Shown piece by piece: positions 52,246-62,874 of a stretch of DNA of 64,000 nucleotides (the first letter of the stretch is position 1; each line of letters starts with the position of its first letter). Location of the stretch: the NCBI GenBank assembly GCA_947176895.1, contig CAMWSK010000009.1:1-64000 (forward strand), read 5' to 3'. The translations under genes were made by a program, and so were the position numbers. The notes beneath the pieces were generated by a model, which did not search any database, was not told the origin of the DNA, and was given only the letters and a program-made list of their open reading frames with translations. This DNA comes from an uncultured Prevotellaceae bacterium (GTDB lineage Bacteria; Bacteroidota; Bacteroidia; Bacteroidales; Bacteroidaceae).

Positions 52246-54636
52246 ATGATTTACAGTACAATGGCCCTTGAGACCATATTCAGCGACAGTATGGGTGTTC
52301 AACGCACCGGCCATTTCGAATATCAGGTTCGATGGCTGCTCACCGACAGCCGTTCGCTTTCTACCCCCGAGGGTACCCTTTTCTTCGCTCTCACCTCGCG
52401 TCAGGGCGATGGGCATAGATATATAGAGGAACTCTATCAGCGTGGCGTTCGTTGTTTCGTGGTAAAACGTTTGCCTTCTGAGGTTCACCCCGATGCCGTT
52501 TATTTTCTGGTGCGTTCCACTTTAGAGGCTTTGCAGCAGTTGGCGGCCTACCATCGCAGGCAGTTTCAGATTCCCGTCATAGGTATCGCGGGTTCCAACG
52601 GCAAGACCACGGTGAAGGAGTGGCTTTTCCAGTTACTCAGCCCCGACCATGTGGTCACCCGTTCGCCACGTTCCTACAACAGCCAGATAGGTGTGCCCCT
52701 CAGTGTGTGGAATCTTAGTGCAGACACCCGGCTGGGCGTGTTCGAGGCGGCCATCTCCCAGCCCGGAGAAATGCGCCCCCTGCAACATATCCTTTGCCCC
52801 ACCATTGGCCTTTTCACCTGTCTGGGCGATGCCCATCAGGAGAATTTTCAGTCCATGGAGCAGAAGTGCCGGGAGAAGCTTCTCCTCTTTCGCAATGCCC
52901 GGGTGCTAATCTATCCCCAAGGCAATCCGGTTATTGACAAGTGTGTCAGCCAAATGGAATTCAAGGGACAGCTGGTGCCCGTGGATACCTCGGCCGCTGC
53001 CACTCCCATGGAGGTAAACAAACTGCTGTGTCGGGCCGTATGTCTTTATTTAGGTATGAAGCCTCAGGAAGTGTTCGACCGTCTGGCGCAACTGGAGCCT
53101 GTGGCCATGCGCCTGGAGGTGAAGGAGGGGCAGAACGGGTGCACCGTCATCAATGACTCCTATAATAATGATTTGGCCTCGCTGGATATTGCGCTCGACT
53201 TTATGACACGCCGCCCAGTCCCCAAGGACGAAGCCCGAAAGTCTCAGAACACGGCTTTGATTCTTAGCGACATCCAGCAGACAGGGCTGGAACCGCAAGT
53301 GCTTTACGAACGCGTGGCTACGTTGGTACAAAGCCGTCATGTGGATTTGTTTGTCGGGGTCGGCCCCGAACTTATGGCACATGCCGCCCTCTTCCCCGGG
53401 GGACATTTCTTTGCTACCACGCGTCAGTTGCTCGAGAGCCCCTTGCTCACCGAACTTCATGACAGGGTGATTCTGGTGAAGGGTGCCCGCTCGTTCCACT
53501 TCGAGAATGTGGTGGATCGTCTGGAACTCCGTGTTCATGAAACCATTCTCGAAGTCAATCTTGATGCCATTGTTCAGAATCTCAACTATCATCGTCAGTT
53601 CCTTCATCCCGACACGCGTTTGGTGTGTATGGTGAAGGCCGGCGCATACGGCGCGGGCAGCCTGGAGGTGAGTCGCATCCTGCAAGACCACAAGGTGGAC
53701 TACCTGGCTGTGGCCGTGGCCGACGAGGGCGTTGAACTTCGCCGTGGCGGCATTTCCACGGGCATCATGATTATGAATCCCGAGATGTCCTGTTTCCGCA
53801 CACTTTTCCGATACAATCTGGAACCCGAGGTCTACAGTTTCCGCTTATTGAAGGCTCTCATACAGGCTGCCGAAGCCGAGGGCATAACGGGCTTTCCCGT
53901 TCACATCAAGTTGGACACGGGCATGCACCGCCTGGGCTTCAATCCCGAAACGGATATGCCCGAACTTATCCACCTGCTCACCCATCAACATGCCGTGCTT
54001 CCGCGCAGCGTGTTCAGCCATTTTGTGGGTTCGGACGCCGACGAGTTCGATGCTTTCTCCCACCGCCAGTATGAATTGTTCGTGCGCGGGGCCGATGCCC
54101 TGCAGCAGGCCTATCCCCAACATCATATCCTCCGCCATATCTGCAACAGTGCGGGCATCACCCACTTCCCCCAGTATGACAACGACATGTGTCGCCTGGG
54201 TATTGGACTTTACGGTATCGATTCCCGCACAAACCGTCTTATCCACAACGTCTCAACCCTCAAGACCACCATCCTTCAGTTGCGCAACGTGCCCGCCGAC
54301 GAAACGGTGGGCTACAGCCGTCGCGGCGTGTTGACGCGTGACAGCGTTATCGCCACCTTGCCTATCGGCTACGCCGACGGATTGGACCGCCGCCTGGGAT
54401 GTGGACGTGGCTATTGTCTGGTCAACGGACACAAGGCACCTTATGTGGGTAACATCTGCATGGATGTGTGTATGATCGACGTCACCGGCATTCCATGTCA
54501 GGAGGGCGACACCGCCGTCATCTTCGGCGAGCAGCTCAGTCCTTCGGTTTTGGCCGACCTCATAGGCACCATCCCTTACGAGATATTCACTTCTGTCAGC
54601 CAGCGTGTGAAGCGCGTCTTCTTCCGCCGCAGCTAA
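52246..54636 (+). CDS. bifunctional MurF / alanine racemase fusion
   Basis: MurF half GIAGSNGKTTVKEWLFQLL, NDSYNNDLASLD; Alr half VCMVKAGAYGAGSLEV, HIKLDTGMHRLGF, PIGYADGLDRRLG. Confidence 0.96.
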   Translation: MIYSTMALETIFSDSMGVQRTGHFEYQVRWLLTDSRSLSTPEGTLFFALTSRQGDGHRYIEELYQRGVRCFVVKRLPSEVHPDAVYFLVRSTLEALQQLAAYHRRQFQIPVIGIAGSNGKTTVKEWLFQLLSPDHVVTRSPRSYNSQIGVPLSVWNLSADTRLGVFEAAISQPGEMRPLQHILCPTIGLFTCLGDAHQENFQSMEQKCREKLLLFRNARVLIYPQGNPVIDKCVSQMEFKGQLVPVDTSAAATPMEVNKLLCRAVCLYLGMKPQEVFDRLAQLEPVAMRLEVKEGQNGCTVINDSYNNDLASLDIALDFMTRRPVPKDEARKSQNTALILSDIQQTGLEPQVLYERVATLVQSRHVDLFVGVGPELMAHAALFPGGHFFATTRQLLESPLLTELHDRVILVKGARSFHFENVVDRLELRVHETILEVNLDAIVQNLNYHRQFLHPDTRLVCMVKAGAYGAGSLEVSRILQDHKVDYLAVAVADEGVELRRGGISTGIMIMNPEMSCFRTLFRYNLEPEVYSFRLLKALIQAAEAEGITGFPVHIKLDTGMHRLGFNPETDMPELIHLLTHQHAVLPRSVFSHFVGSDADEFDAFSHRQYELFVRGADALQQAYPQHHILRHICNSAGITHFPQYDNDMCRLGIGLYGIDSRTNRLIHNVSTLKTTILQLRNVPADETVGYSRRGVLTRDSVIATLPIGYADGLDRRLGCGRGYCLVNGHKAPYVGNICMDVCMIDVTGIPCQEGDTAVIFGEQLSPSVLADLIGTIPYEIFTSVSQRVKRVFFRRS

Positions 54637-54657
54637 CCATTTAACCCATCATCATTC

Positions 54658-55755
54658 ATGGCAAACAAAAACATTGCTCTCATTACGGGTGTCACGGGTC
54701 AGGACGGCTCTTACCTGTCCGAGTTCCTCCTGAAAAAAGGTTATGACGTTCACGGCACCATTCGCCGCAGTTCCGTTGATTTCCGCGAGCGTATCGCCCA
54801 CTTGGAGGGGCTGCCCAATTTTCATCTTCATTACGTGGACATGAGCGATTCCATGTCCATCATCCAGGTGCTCCGCAAGGTGAGACCCACAGAAATATAC
54901 AACCTGGCGGCACAGAGCCATGTGCAGGTGTCTTTCGACTCGCCCGAGTATACGGCCGATGTGGATGCCGTGGGTGTGTTGCGCATCCTTGAGGGGGTTC
55001 GCCAGTGCGGCTTGGAGGATACATGCCGCATCTACCAGGCATCCACCTCAGAACTTTATGGCAAGGTGGAGGAGGTGCCCCAGAACGAGAACACGCCTTT
55101 CCATCCCTATTCGCCCTATGCCGTGGCCAAGCTCTATGGCTTTTGGATTGTGAAAGAATATCGCGAGGCATATAATATGTATTGCTGCTCGGGCATCCTG
55201 TTCAACCACGAGAGCGAGCGCCGGGGCGAAACCTTCGTCACCCGCAAGATTTCTTTGGCCGCCGCTCGAATCAAGCAGGGCAAGCAGGAGAAACTGTATT
55301 TGGGTAACCTCAGCAGCCTGCGTGATTGGGGCTATGCCAAGGATTACGTCGAGTGTATGTGGCTCATTCTTCAGCAGGAGAAGCCCGAGGACTTCGTGAT
55401 TGCCACGGGTGTGCAACACAGTGTGCGCGATTTCTGTTACTATGCCTTCAAGCGTGTGGGCATCGAGCTGGAGTTTACGGGAGAGGGCATCGATGAGAAA
55501 GGTATCGACAAGGCCACCGGCAGGGTGCTGATTGAGGTGAGCAAGGACTTCTACCGCCCGACGGATGTGGTGAACCTGTGGGGAGACCCCACCAAGGCAC
55601 GCGCCAAGCTGGGTTGGAATCCCAACACCACCGGTTTTCAGGAACTGGTGAACCTGATGGTGGATCATGATATGGCCAAGGTGGCCGGCGAGGGCGCGGC
55701 GGAAAAGGTGCGCATGAACCTGGCCGAGTTCCTGGAAAAAGGTATCGTAAAATAA
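54658..55755 (+). CDS. gmd: GDP-mannose 4,6-dehydratase
   Basis: [48 protein letters not shown]. Confidence 0.98.
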   Translation: MANKNIALITGVTGQDGSYLSEFLLKKGYDVHGTIRRSSVDFRERIAHLEGLPNFHLHYVDMSDSMSIIQVLRKVRPTEIYNLAAQSHVQVSFDSPEYTADVDAVGVLRILEGVRQCGLEDTCRIYQASTSELYGKVEEVPQNENTPFHPYSPYAVAKLYGFWIVKEYREAYNMYCCSGILFNHESERRGETFVTRKISLAAARIKQGKQEKLYLGNLSSLRDWGYAKDYVECMWLILQQEKPEDFVIATGVQHSVRDFCYYAFKRVGIELEFTGEGIDEKGIDKATGRVLIEVSKDFYRPTDVVNLWGDPTKARAKLGWNPNTTGFQELVNLMVDHDMAKVAGEGAAEKVRMNLAEFLEKGIVK

Positions 55756-55758
55756 GAA

Positions 55759-56979
55759 ATGATGAACGCAAAGCTATCCAAGGATTCAAAGATTTATGTG
55801 GCCGGCCACCGCGGGCTGGTGGGGTCGGCCATCTGGAACAACCTGTGGGGGCGGGGTTATCATAACCTGGTAGGCCGCACGCATGCCCAACTTGACCTTA
55901 CCAACCAACAGGCCGTGACGGAATTTTTCGACAGGGAACGCCCCGATGCCGTGGTGCTGGCGGCCGCTTTCGTGGGCGGCATCATGGCCAATAACCTGTA
56001 TCGTGCCGATTTCATCATGCAGAACATGAAAATACAATGCAATGTTATCGAACAGGCCTATCTGCATGGTGTGCGTCATCTGCTGTTTTTGGGCAGCACC
56101 TGCATCTATCCCAAGAACGCTCCCCAGCCCATGAGCGAGGATTGTCTGCTCACCTCGCCCTTGGAATACACCAACGAGGAGTATGCCATTGCCAAGATTG
56201 CCGGACTGAAGATGTGCGAAAGCTATAACTTGCAGTATGGTACCAATTATATCGCCGTGATGCCTACGAATCTGTACGGACCCAACGACAACTTTCATCT
56301 GGAGAACAGCCACGTGATGCCCGCCATGATGCGCAAAATCTATCTGGCGAAACTCATCCACGAGGGCGACTGGCAGTCCATTCGTACCGACCTCAACAAG
56401 CGGCCCATCAACCCCACCGACAAACTGCGTGCCATTATTGGGGAAGGAAATGTTGACGGAGCGAACACCGAAGACCGCATCCTTCGGGCATTGGCTTTTT
56501 ACGGTATATCCGACAACCGCGTGGAATTGTGGGGCACGGGTGCGCCCTTCCGTGAATTTCTGTGGAGCGAGGATATGGCCGATGCCAGTGTCCATCTGCT
56601 TCTGAATGTCAATTTCAGTGACATCATCGGTGTTGAGAAATACAGCAGCGTACACTATGGTGCGAAAACCGACGGACGGGTAGACCGCAACAACAGCGAG
56701 GGACGGGGCGGAGCTTTGCCTTCGTTGGGCGAGATTCGCAACTGCCACATCAATGTGGGTACGGGAAAGGAGCTTACCATTCGGGCACTCAGCGAACTCA
56801 TCGTCGATACGGTAGGCTTCGAGGGTGAAGTGGTGTGGGACAGCACCAAGCCCGACGGAACGCCGAGGAAGCTCATCAGTGTGGACAAGTTGCATTCGCT
56901 GGGTTGGACCCACAAGGTGGAGATTGAGCAAGGCGTGAGGAAATTGTTTGACTGGTACCGTCAGTCGTTGCGTTCATAA
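55759..56979 (+). CDS. fcl: GDP-L-fucose synthase
   Basis: VAGHRGLVGSAI, LFLGSTCIYPKNAPQPM, EYAIAKIAGLKMCESY, YGPNDNFH. Confidence 0.97.
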   Translation: MMNAKLSKDSKIYVAGHRGLVGSAIWNNLWGRGYHNLVGRTHAQLDLTNQQAVTEFFDRERPDAVVLAAAFVGGIMANNLYRADFIMQNMKIQCNVIEQAYLHGVRHLLFLGSTCIYPKNAPQPMSEDCLLTSPLEYTNEEYAIAKIAGLKMCESYNLQYGTNYIAVMPTNLYGPNDNFHLENSHVMPAMMRKIYLAKLIHEGDWQSIRTDLNKRPINPTDKLRAIIGEGNVDGANTEDRILRALAFYGISDNRVELWGTGAPFREFLWSEDMADASVHLLLNVNFSDIIGVEKYSSVHYGAKTDGRVDRNNSEGRGGALPSLGEIRNCHINVGTGKELTIRALSELIVDTVGFEGEVVWDSTKPDGTPRKLISVDKLHSLGWTHKVEIEQGVRKLFDWYRQSLRS

Positions 56980-56996
56980 ACCTGCATGTTCCGGTT

Positions 56997-57058
56997 AAAA
57001 CATCAACATGTTTTGACTGAAACATGAACACGTTTTTGAAAAACATGAACATGTTTTG
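56997..57058. repeat. tandem palindromic intergenic element, copy C (3 units)
   Basis: AAAACATCAACATGTTTTG / AAACATGAACACGTTTTTG / AAAAACATGAACATGTTTTGG; offsets 22, 21 nt. Confidence 0.85.
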
Positions 57059-57112
57059 GCTGCTTCGCCGAAGCGTTTTTTCCCGACCGACATAAGACAT
57101 TAAATAACAGCT

Positions 57113-58225
57113 GTGAAACAATATTTCGATTTTCTGCGTTTTTCGCTTGAAACCAATGCCCCGCTGCCTCAAAATCTGGAGCGGATGGATTGGCGGGGGC
57201 TGTTCCGTTTTGCCAAGGAACAGGCTTTGCTGGGAGTGATGTTTCAGGGAATAAAGAAACTTCCTCAAGGAACGCTCACGGACTTTGCTTTGCTGTCAAA
57301 ATGGCTGATGCTGGCCAACAAGATTGCCTTGAACAACGAACGCATCAATCAAGTGGCCGTCCGCCTCACCCAAAAACTGAATGCCGACGGATGGAGCTGC
57401 TGCATTTTGAAGGGACAGGGCAACAACCTCTACTATCCCGACCCCTTTTCGCGTATGCCCGGTGACATCGATGTGTGGATTACCAAAGGTGAGCATCCAT
57501 TCCTCCCGACCAAGGAGCATCGGAAACGCGTGGTGGAGTACCTGAAGAGGACGTTTCAGGCCGCACATACCCAGATCCATCACACGGAGTTTCCGTATGA
57601 ACGGGTGGAGGTGGAGGCTCATTTCTTCCCGGGGATGTTGAACAGCCCGTGGCACAATCACCGCCTGCAACGCTGGTTTGATGAACAGGCATCCCGGCAG
57701 AGCGCCCATAAAGTGCAGCTGCCCAAGGAGGCCGGCTCCATTCCCGTCCCTACCTTGGATTTCAACCTGCTTTATCAGATGTATCATCTTTTTCATCATT
57801 TCTTCGACGAGGGGATAGGTTTACGGCAGATGGTTGATTATTACGAGTTACTGCTGGCCATGGAACCGGGTAAGACCGCTGTGTGTGACAAGGATTTCGT
57901 CAGGTTCGGGCTTCGCCGTTTTGCGGGTGCCGTGATGTGGGTGTTGGGCGAGACCTTGGGCTTGGAACGGGAGCGAATGGTTGTCGCCCCCGATGAGCGT
58001 CGTGGAAAGGTGTTGCTGGAGGAGATACTCAATGGCGGCAATTTTGGCAAGTATGACAAGAAGTATGGGGGGATAGCCTATAAATCCCGGGCAGGTAAGC
58101 TGTTTACCAAAATAAAGCGTTCGCTGTCGTTTGCCAGGCTCTATCCCGCCGAGGCTTTATCTGTCCCCTTCTTCAGAATTTGGCATTTCGGTTGGAAACA
58201 GTGTAACCGCGGGTTGCTTAACTGA
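57113..58225 (+). CDS. nucleotidyltransferase family protein (DUF-type, MJ1435-like fold)
   Basis: WSCCILKGQGNNLYYPDPFSRMPGDIDVWI. Confidence 0.85.
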   Translation: MKQYFDFLRFSLETNAPLPQNLERMDWRGLFRFAKEQALLGVMFQGIKKLPQGTLTDFALLSKWLMLANKIALNNERINQVAVRLTQKLNADGWSCCILKGQGNNLYYPDPFSRMPGDIDVWITKGEHPFLPTKEHRKRVVEYLKRTFQAAHTQIHHTEFPYERVEVEAHFFPGMLNSPWHNHRLQRWFDEQASRQSAHKVQLPKEAGSIPVPTLDFNLLYQMYHLFHHFFDEGIGLRQMVDYYELLLAMEPGKTAVCDKDFVRFGLRRFAGAVMWVLGETLGLERERMVVAPDERRGKVLLEEILNGGNFGKYDKKYGGIAYKSRAGKLFTKIKRSLSFARLYPAEALSVPFFRIWHFGWKQCNRGLLN

Positions 58226-58286
58226 AAGCGGGAGTTCCTTGCGTGCCCCATGTTGCAAGTTTGGGAAATTTTTAGTAATTTTGTTG

Positions 58287-59153
58287 ATGAAGAGATCGGT
58301 GAACCATTATTTTCTTACATAAAATCGTATGGGAAAAATGAGAATCATTTAATACACCGTGGCACGATATGGAAAGGCTGACGATGCCATACAGCAGGCA
58401 TGGATTCTGTTAAGCAACTCCATTTACAATTGTCCTCCGTTTTCTACTCAGCAGGGTACGCATGAATCCATCTTCTGCGCACGTCCGTCGGCTAATGCCT
58501 TTCAGGTCTCGTCTTATGCGGAAATGTCGGACTACTATAATCCTCAGGATGTCATAGACGCGGCAGGATTGTTCCTTTCGGCTGCCGACAAATTTACCGA
58601 TAACGACAATTATGCCTACGACCTTGTGGATATTGTCCGTCAGGCCGTTGCCGAAAAGGGGCGCATGGTACACTCTGTTATGAGAGAGGCTGTCCGGGCA
58701 CGTGAACCGAAGCTTTTTGATGCGGCCTCCCGGCGTTTCCTTTCTCTCATTATGCTGCAGGACGAACTGCTTGCCACCCGTTCTGAGTTCAAGGTGGGAA
58801 AATGGATTGCCATGGCGCGTAACTTGGGGGTCAACCCGCAGGAGAAGGACCATTACGAATGGAATGCACGTACACTGATTACTACGTGGGGTGACCGTGC
58901 CGCGTCCGATGCTCTTCATGACTATGCGCATAGGGAATGGAACGGTATCCTTCGCGATTTCTACTACAACCGTTGGAAGATTTGGATTGACCGGACCGCC
59001 AAGGAACTGCGGGGCGACTCTCATCAGGATATCGATTGGTATGGTGTGGAAGAGGTTTGGACCAAGCAGAGGAATCCTTATCCTGCAGAACCGGAAGGAG
59101 AATGTATCAAGACGGCTCGCCGTATCTATGCCTTGGTTCTGGATAACGATTAA
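58287..59153 (+). pseudogene. alpha-N-acetylglucosaminidase (GH89) remnant: only the C-terminal domain remains
   Basis: RYGKADDAIQQAWILLSNSIYNCP, YDLVDIVRQAVAEKGR, EWNARTLITTWGDRAASDALHDYAHREWNGILRDFYYNRWKIWID match the NAGLU C-terminal domain; stop just upstream; N-terminal catalytic region absent. Confidence 0.85.
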
Positions 59154-59202
59154 CAATCCCCAATCTGCAACCACAGATTGTTCAACTAAAATGAAGAACG
59201 GC

Positions 59203-59233
59203 TTTGTGATTTGCACAAAAACATGTATCTTTG
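59203..59233 (+). promoter_or_regulatory. Bacteroidetes housekeeping promoter of fabI
   Basis: TTTG TGATTTGCACAAAAACATG TATCTTTG (N19), a full consensus match. Confidence 0.85.
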
Positions 59234-59278
59234 TGCAATATTTGCAATTTTAAGGTAAAAATAAAAGAATAGAAAGAC

Positions 59279-60136
59279 ATGTCACATCAATTGTTGAAAG
59301 GTAAGCGCGGCATCATTTTCGGTGCGCTGAACGAGGAGAGTATTGCGTGGAAAGTAGCCGTGAAGGCCGTGGAGGAGGGTGCCACCATCACCTTGAGCAA
59401 CACTCCTATGGCCCTGCGTATGGGTGAGTTGGATGAGTTGAGCAAACAACTGAATGCACCTGTCATTGCCGCCGACGCCACCAGTGTGGAGGATTTGGAG
59501 AAGGTGTTCAGCGAGAGTGTGAAATTGCTGGGCGGAAAGATTGACTTCGTGTTGCATTCCATCGGCATGAGTCCCAATGTGCGCAAGCACCGCACCTACG
59601 ACGACCTTGACTATGGCTATCTCCAGAAGACGCTTGACATCAGCGCCATCTCGTTCCATAAGATGCTTCAGGTGGCCAAGAAACAGGATGCCATTGCCGA
59701 GTGGGGCAGTGTGGTGGCCCTCACGTATGTGGCCTCGCAGCGTACGTTCTTCGGCTACAACGATATGGCTGACGCCAAGAGTATGCTTGAGAGCATCGCA
59801 CGTGGCTTCGGTTATATCTATGGCCGTGAGAAGAACGTCCGCATTAATACCATCTCCCAAAGCCCCACGCCCACCACAGCCGGCAAGGGTATCAAGGATA
59901 TGGACAATCTGATGGATTTTGCCAATAAGATGTCGCCCCTGGGCAATGCCACGGCAGAGGATTGTGCCAATTATGCCGTGATGATGTTCTCTGACTTCAC
60001 ACGTAAGGTGACCATGCAGAATCTCTTTCACGATGGAGGCTTCTCGAGCATGGGCATGAGTCTGCGGGCCATGAACCAATACTCCAAGGATTTGGCTCCT
60101 TATGAGGATGAATCCGGAAAGGTTGTCTACGGATAA
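59279..60136 (+). CDS. fabI: enoyl-[acyl-carrier-protein] reductase (NADH)
   Basis: GKRGIIFGALNEESIAWKVA, FVLHSIGMS, YNDMADAKSMLES. Confidence 0.95.
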   Translation: MSHQLLKGKRGIIFGALNEESIAWKVAVKAVEEGATITLSNTPMALRMGELDELSKQLNAPVIAADATSVEDLEKVFSESVKLLGGKIDFVLHSIGMSPNVRKHRTYDDLDYGYLQKTLDISAISFHKMLQVAKKQDAIAEWGSVVALTYVASQRTFFGYNDMADAKSMLESIARGFGYIYGREKNVRINTISQSPTPTTAGKGIKDMDNLMDFANKMSPLGNATAEDCANYAVMMFSDFTRKVTMQNLFHDGGFSSMGMSLRAMNQYSKDLAPYEDESGKVVYG

Positions 60137-60160
60137 TTTCCATTCGGATATTTATAATAA

Positions 60161-60207
60161 GGAAACGGCCCCGAGATTCAAGAATGATGAATCTCGGGGC
60201 CGTTTCC
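60161..60207. terminator. perfect 20-bp-stem bidirectional terminator between convergent fabI and C10 peptidase
   Basis: GGAAACGGCCCCGAGATTCA-agaatga-TGAATCTCGGGGCCGTTTCC. Confidence 0.93.
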
Positions 60208-60238
60208 TTAAACCCAAATCGGGCATTAGTGTTAAATG

Positions 60239-62671
60239 CTATCTTACGATTTTCTTCTTGCCGGACGAAGAAATGTAAATACCCGGTTTGAAGTGCTTCA
60301 TGGGGTGACCGGAGAGATCATACCAGCGTTCATCGGCATTGTTGTCCGGGTCCTTCATGTCGTTGATGCTTGTCGATGGGGGGGTGATGATGCCGAACAC
60401 CTTGAAGTTGTTGCTGTTTGGCCCCACGGGAGTTGCTTGAAGTCCTGTCACTTTGGTCAAGACCACACCATACAGGCCGGCGGGCACGTTGAGCTTGTGT
60501 GTGATAACCAAGTCGCATGTCTCGCCTTCGCCAAGCGTGAGCGGAACGATGTTGGAGTTTCCTATCATCTCTTCATCGCGGTTCAAGAAAATCAGGGCGA
60601 AGTCGCCATCGCCATAGCCGCCGTTGTTCTTCAAGATGGCTCTTACGGAGAACATCTGGTTAGTGTACACGTCTGTTGATCCGTTAGTCGTTTCCAATTG
60701 CAGCGGGGCATCGAGCACAAATTCAGGTTCCTCGGCAGGCGTCATCAGTACGCGTGCCTTACTCACCATCAGGCTGTCGGGGCCGATGGCATCAAGATAG
60801 CTGCTGGTTGAGTTGCTGTGGTCGCACACCGCTACCACATCATAGAAAGTGGCGGGTACTTCGATATTATCTGTGGAATAGGTGAATGTGCGTGTCTCTC
60901 CCTTGGGAATACGGGTGAGGATGACTCCCACGTATTGCCTTTCTTTTTCCATAAAGGAACTGCTGCTTTGCATGAGAATGCCCAGGTAAGAGTAAAACTC
61001 CTCGCCATCGTTACGTACTGTCAGGCGGAATTTTCCCCGACGTCCGTTATACAACTGGCCTACCACCTCGGGTTTTTCCGTCAGGGAAAGTTTGGCGGCA
61101 AAAGCCGGTTGGGCGTATTTCACGACCGTTTCCTCTACGGTCACCAACAGATAGTTGGGCGTGGTAACAGGAGTGCGCATTTTCGTATATTCTGTTGCAT
61201 TGTTTTCTTTGTGGGATAGGTATAGGCGATAGGTGCCATCCTTTACAGTGGCGGGAATGATAAAATTGAAATCGGTACCCTGCGTTCCGCCCTCCAACTC
61301 ACGGATGTTATTAAGACTTTTCGTGGCAAGCACCTCCACCGTCTGTCCGTTCTCATCGCATAGCAGCAGTGCTGCTTCGCCCGTAAAATTGCGCATACCA
61401 TAGTTGTAGAACGATGCCGTTACCGTTGTTTGGGCATCGCGATTGGTGGAATCGGTTGCAGCCTTAAATGGTTTGGCCAGCTGCAGGCCGGCCATATGGG
61501 TAGAGTTAGGCGTGGGTGGCTGGATGTTTGTCAACATCGACTGCATGAAGTTGTATGCCCCCAGTCCGCTACCTATGCCCAGATACTCCGGTTCGAGTAT
61601 CGAGGAGCGGAAATAGCCGTCGCTCATACCGCCCCATCCCCAGTTATAGTGGAAGAAGCCCATACCGTCGTGTCCGTCGCAGACGAACGCATGTCCGCCG
61701 GCTTCTCCCTCGCCAAACTGCAGGATGGGACGTCCGGCATCGAGCTCGGCACGCATCAGGGCGTCCCAGGAAGGTTCGTCGTAGTGAGTGCGGTCGATAT
61801 ATTCGATGTTCTTGTCGTAACCGAAGTACCGCGTGAAGGCTTTGGCTATTTCTTTGGCGGTAGTACCGCTTCCCTCATAGTCGAACTCCATTCGGCTGGC
61901 AATGCCCACATGGTAGACCAAGAGAGATACGGCATCGGCCTGTTGCTGGGTAAACGAGCCATTGTAGTCGGGCAGCATGTTGTCCCAGTCGTAGGTGGCT
62001 GCAGCAAAATCGGCACTCACGGTCTGCCCTTGCTGGGTGGTATAGCTGCGGCTGTCCGTGCCGTGGAGGGGATAGGCGTAGTATTTCATAATCTGTGCGG
62101 CGGCAATGGCCACGCAGCCCGCCGGGGTACGCATGTTCTTATATGTCTTGTCCATGGGGCATAGGGCGTTGAAAGGGTCGTCCTGGTTCCAGCAAATGCT
62201 GCCCAGCAATGGGGCAACGGCTGTTGTTCCGGGAGTGGCTTTCACCTCAGAGGCGTACGGACAGGAAATCTCTTCGATACCGGAAGCCTCGATTGCCTGG
62301 AGTTGGCGGGTATAGTCGTTGAGCAGCGCACACAGGGGAGTGGGCATCTTGTCGTAGGAGAAACTCCCCTCCCAAGCATATCCCGCTACGGGGCGCATAC
62401 GGTTGTCAACCGACACAAGCACGAACCCTTGCTCTTCTCCGGCATTGAAAGCATAGACGGCCTCGTTGTTCTGGCTACGTGTCACCTTTGGACTGACCAG
62501 TCGCATTTCAGGAATGTCTTCTGCTCCTCTTGTTTTATGGAAATATGATTTATAGAAGGTCTCTGCTGTGTGTTTCGCTTCTTCGGGAGTGAGTTTGCGG
62601 GAGAAAAGCATGGTGGGAATCATCAGCCAAAGGCCAAGAAGAATGGTAAGTTTGCAAAGGGGTTTACTCAT
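60239..62671 (-). CDS. C10-family (streptopain-like) cysteine peptidase, secreted
   Basis: Signal peptide; TPAGCVAIAAAQIMKYY (Cys), GGHAFVCDGHDGMGFFHYNWGWGG (His/Trp); C-terminal sorting-like tail. Confidence 0.93.
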   Translation of the reverse strand: MSKPLCKLTILLGLWLMIPTMLFSRKLTPEEAKHTAETFYKSYFHKTRGAEDIPEMRLVSPKVTRSQNNEAVYAFNAGEEQGFVLVSVDNRMRPVAGYAWEGSFSYDKMPTPLCALLNDYTRQLQAIEASGIEEISCPYASEVKATPGTTAVAPLLGSICWNQDDPFNALCPMDKTYKNMRTPAGCVAIAAAQIMKYYAYPLHGTDSRSYTTQQGQTVSADFAAATYDWDNMLPDYNGSFTQQQADAVSLLVYHVGIASRMEFDYEGSGTTAKEIAKAFTRYFGYDKNIEYIDRTHYDEPSWDALMRAELDAGRPILQFGEGEAGGHAFVCDGHDGMGFFHYNWGWGGMSDGYFRSSILEPEYLGIGSGLGAYNFMQSMLTNIQPPTPNSTHMAGLQLAKPFKAATDSTNRDAQTTVTASFYNYGMRNFTGEAALLLCDENGQTVEVLATKSLNNIRELEGGTQGTDFNFIIPATVKDGTYRLYLSHKENNATEYTKMRTPVTTPNYLLVTVEETVVKYAQPAFAAKLSLTEKPEVVGQLYNGRRGKFRLTVRNDGEEFYSYLGILMQSSSSFMEKERQYVGVILTRIPKGETRTFTYSTDNIEVPATFYDVVAVCDHSNSTSSYLDAIGPDSLMVSKARVLMTPAEEPEFVLDAPLQLETTNGSTDVYTNQMFSVRAILKNNGGYGDGDFALIFLNRDEEMIGNSNIVPLTLGEGETCDLVITHKLNVPAGLYGVVLTKVTGLQATPVGPNSNNFKVFGIITPPSTSINDMKDPDNNADERWYDLSGHPMKHFKPGIYISSSGKKKIVR

Positions 62672-62874
62672 ATGTTTCTGTTTTTATTGATTATTTGTCT
62701 GAAAAAAACAATACGAAGGTAATAAATTGATAGCTATTTGCATTAAAAACACGAAATATTGACGATATAATGCTTGAAATGGTAAAAAAAAAGCTCTGTC
62801 AATAGTCACTGTTTGATGTTTTTTTACTTTCTTTGCGTGCGAAATGATTTTTCCACTAATTAAGTTAAACTTTA

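Noticed and set aside
52246-54636. MurF-Alr fusion as a novel architecture
   Set aside because: This fusion is known in Bacteroidetes.
55786-56931. 381-aa minus-strand ORF
   Set aside because: Antisense to fcl.
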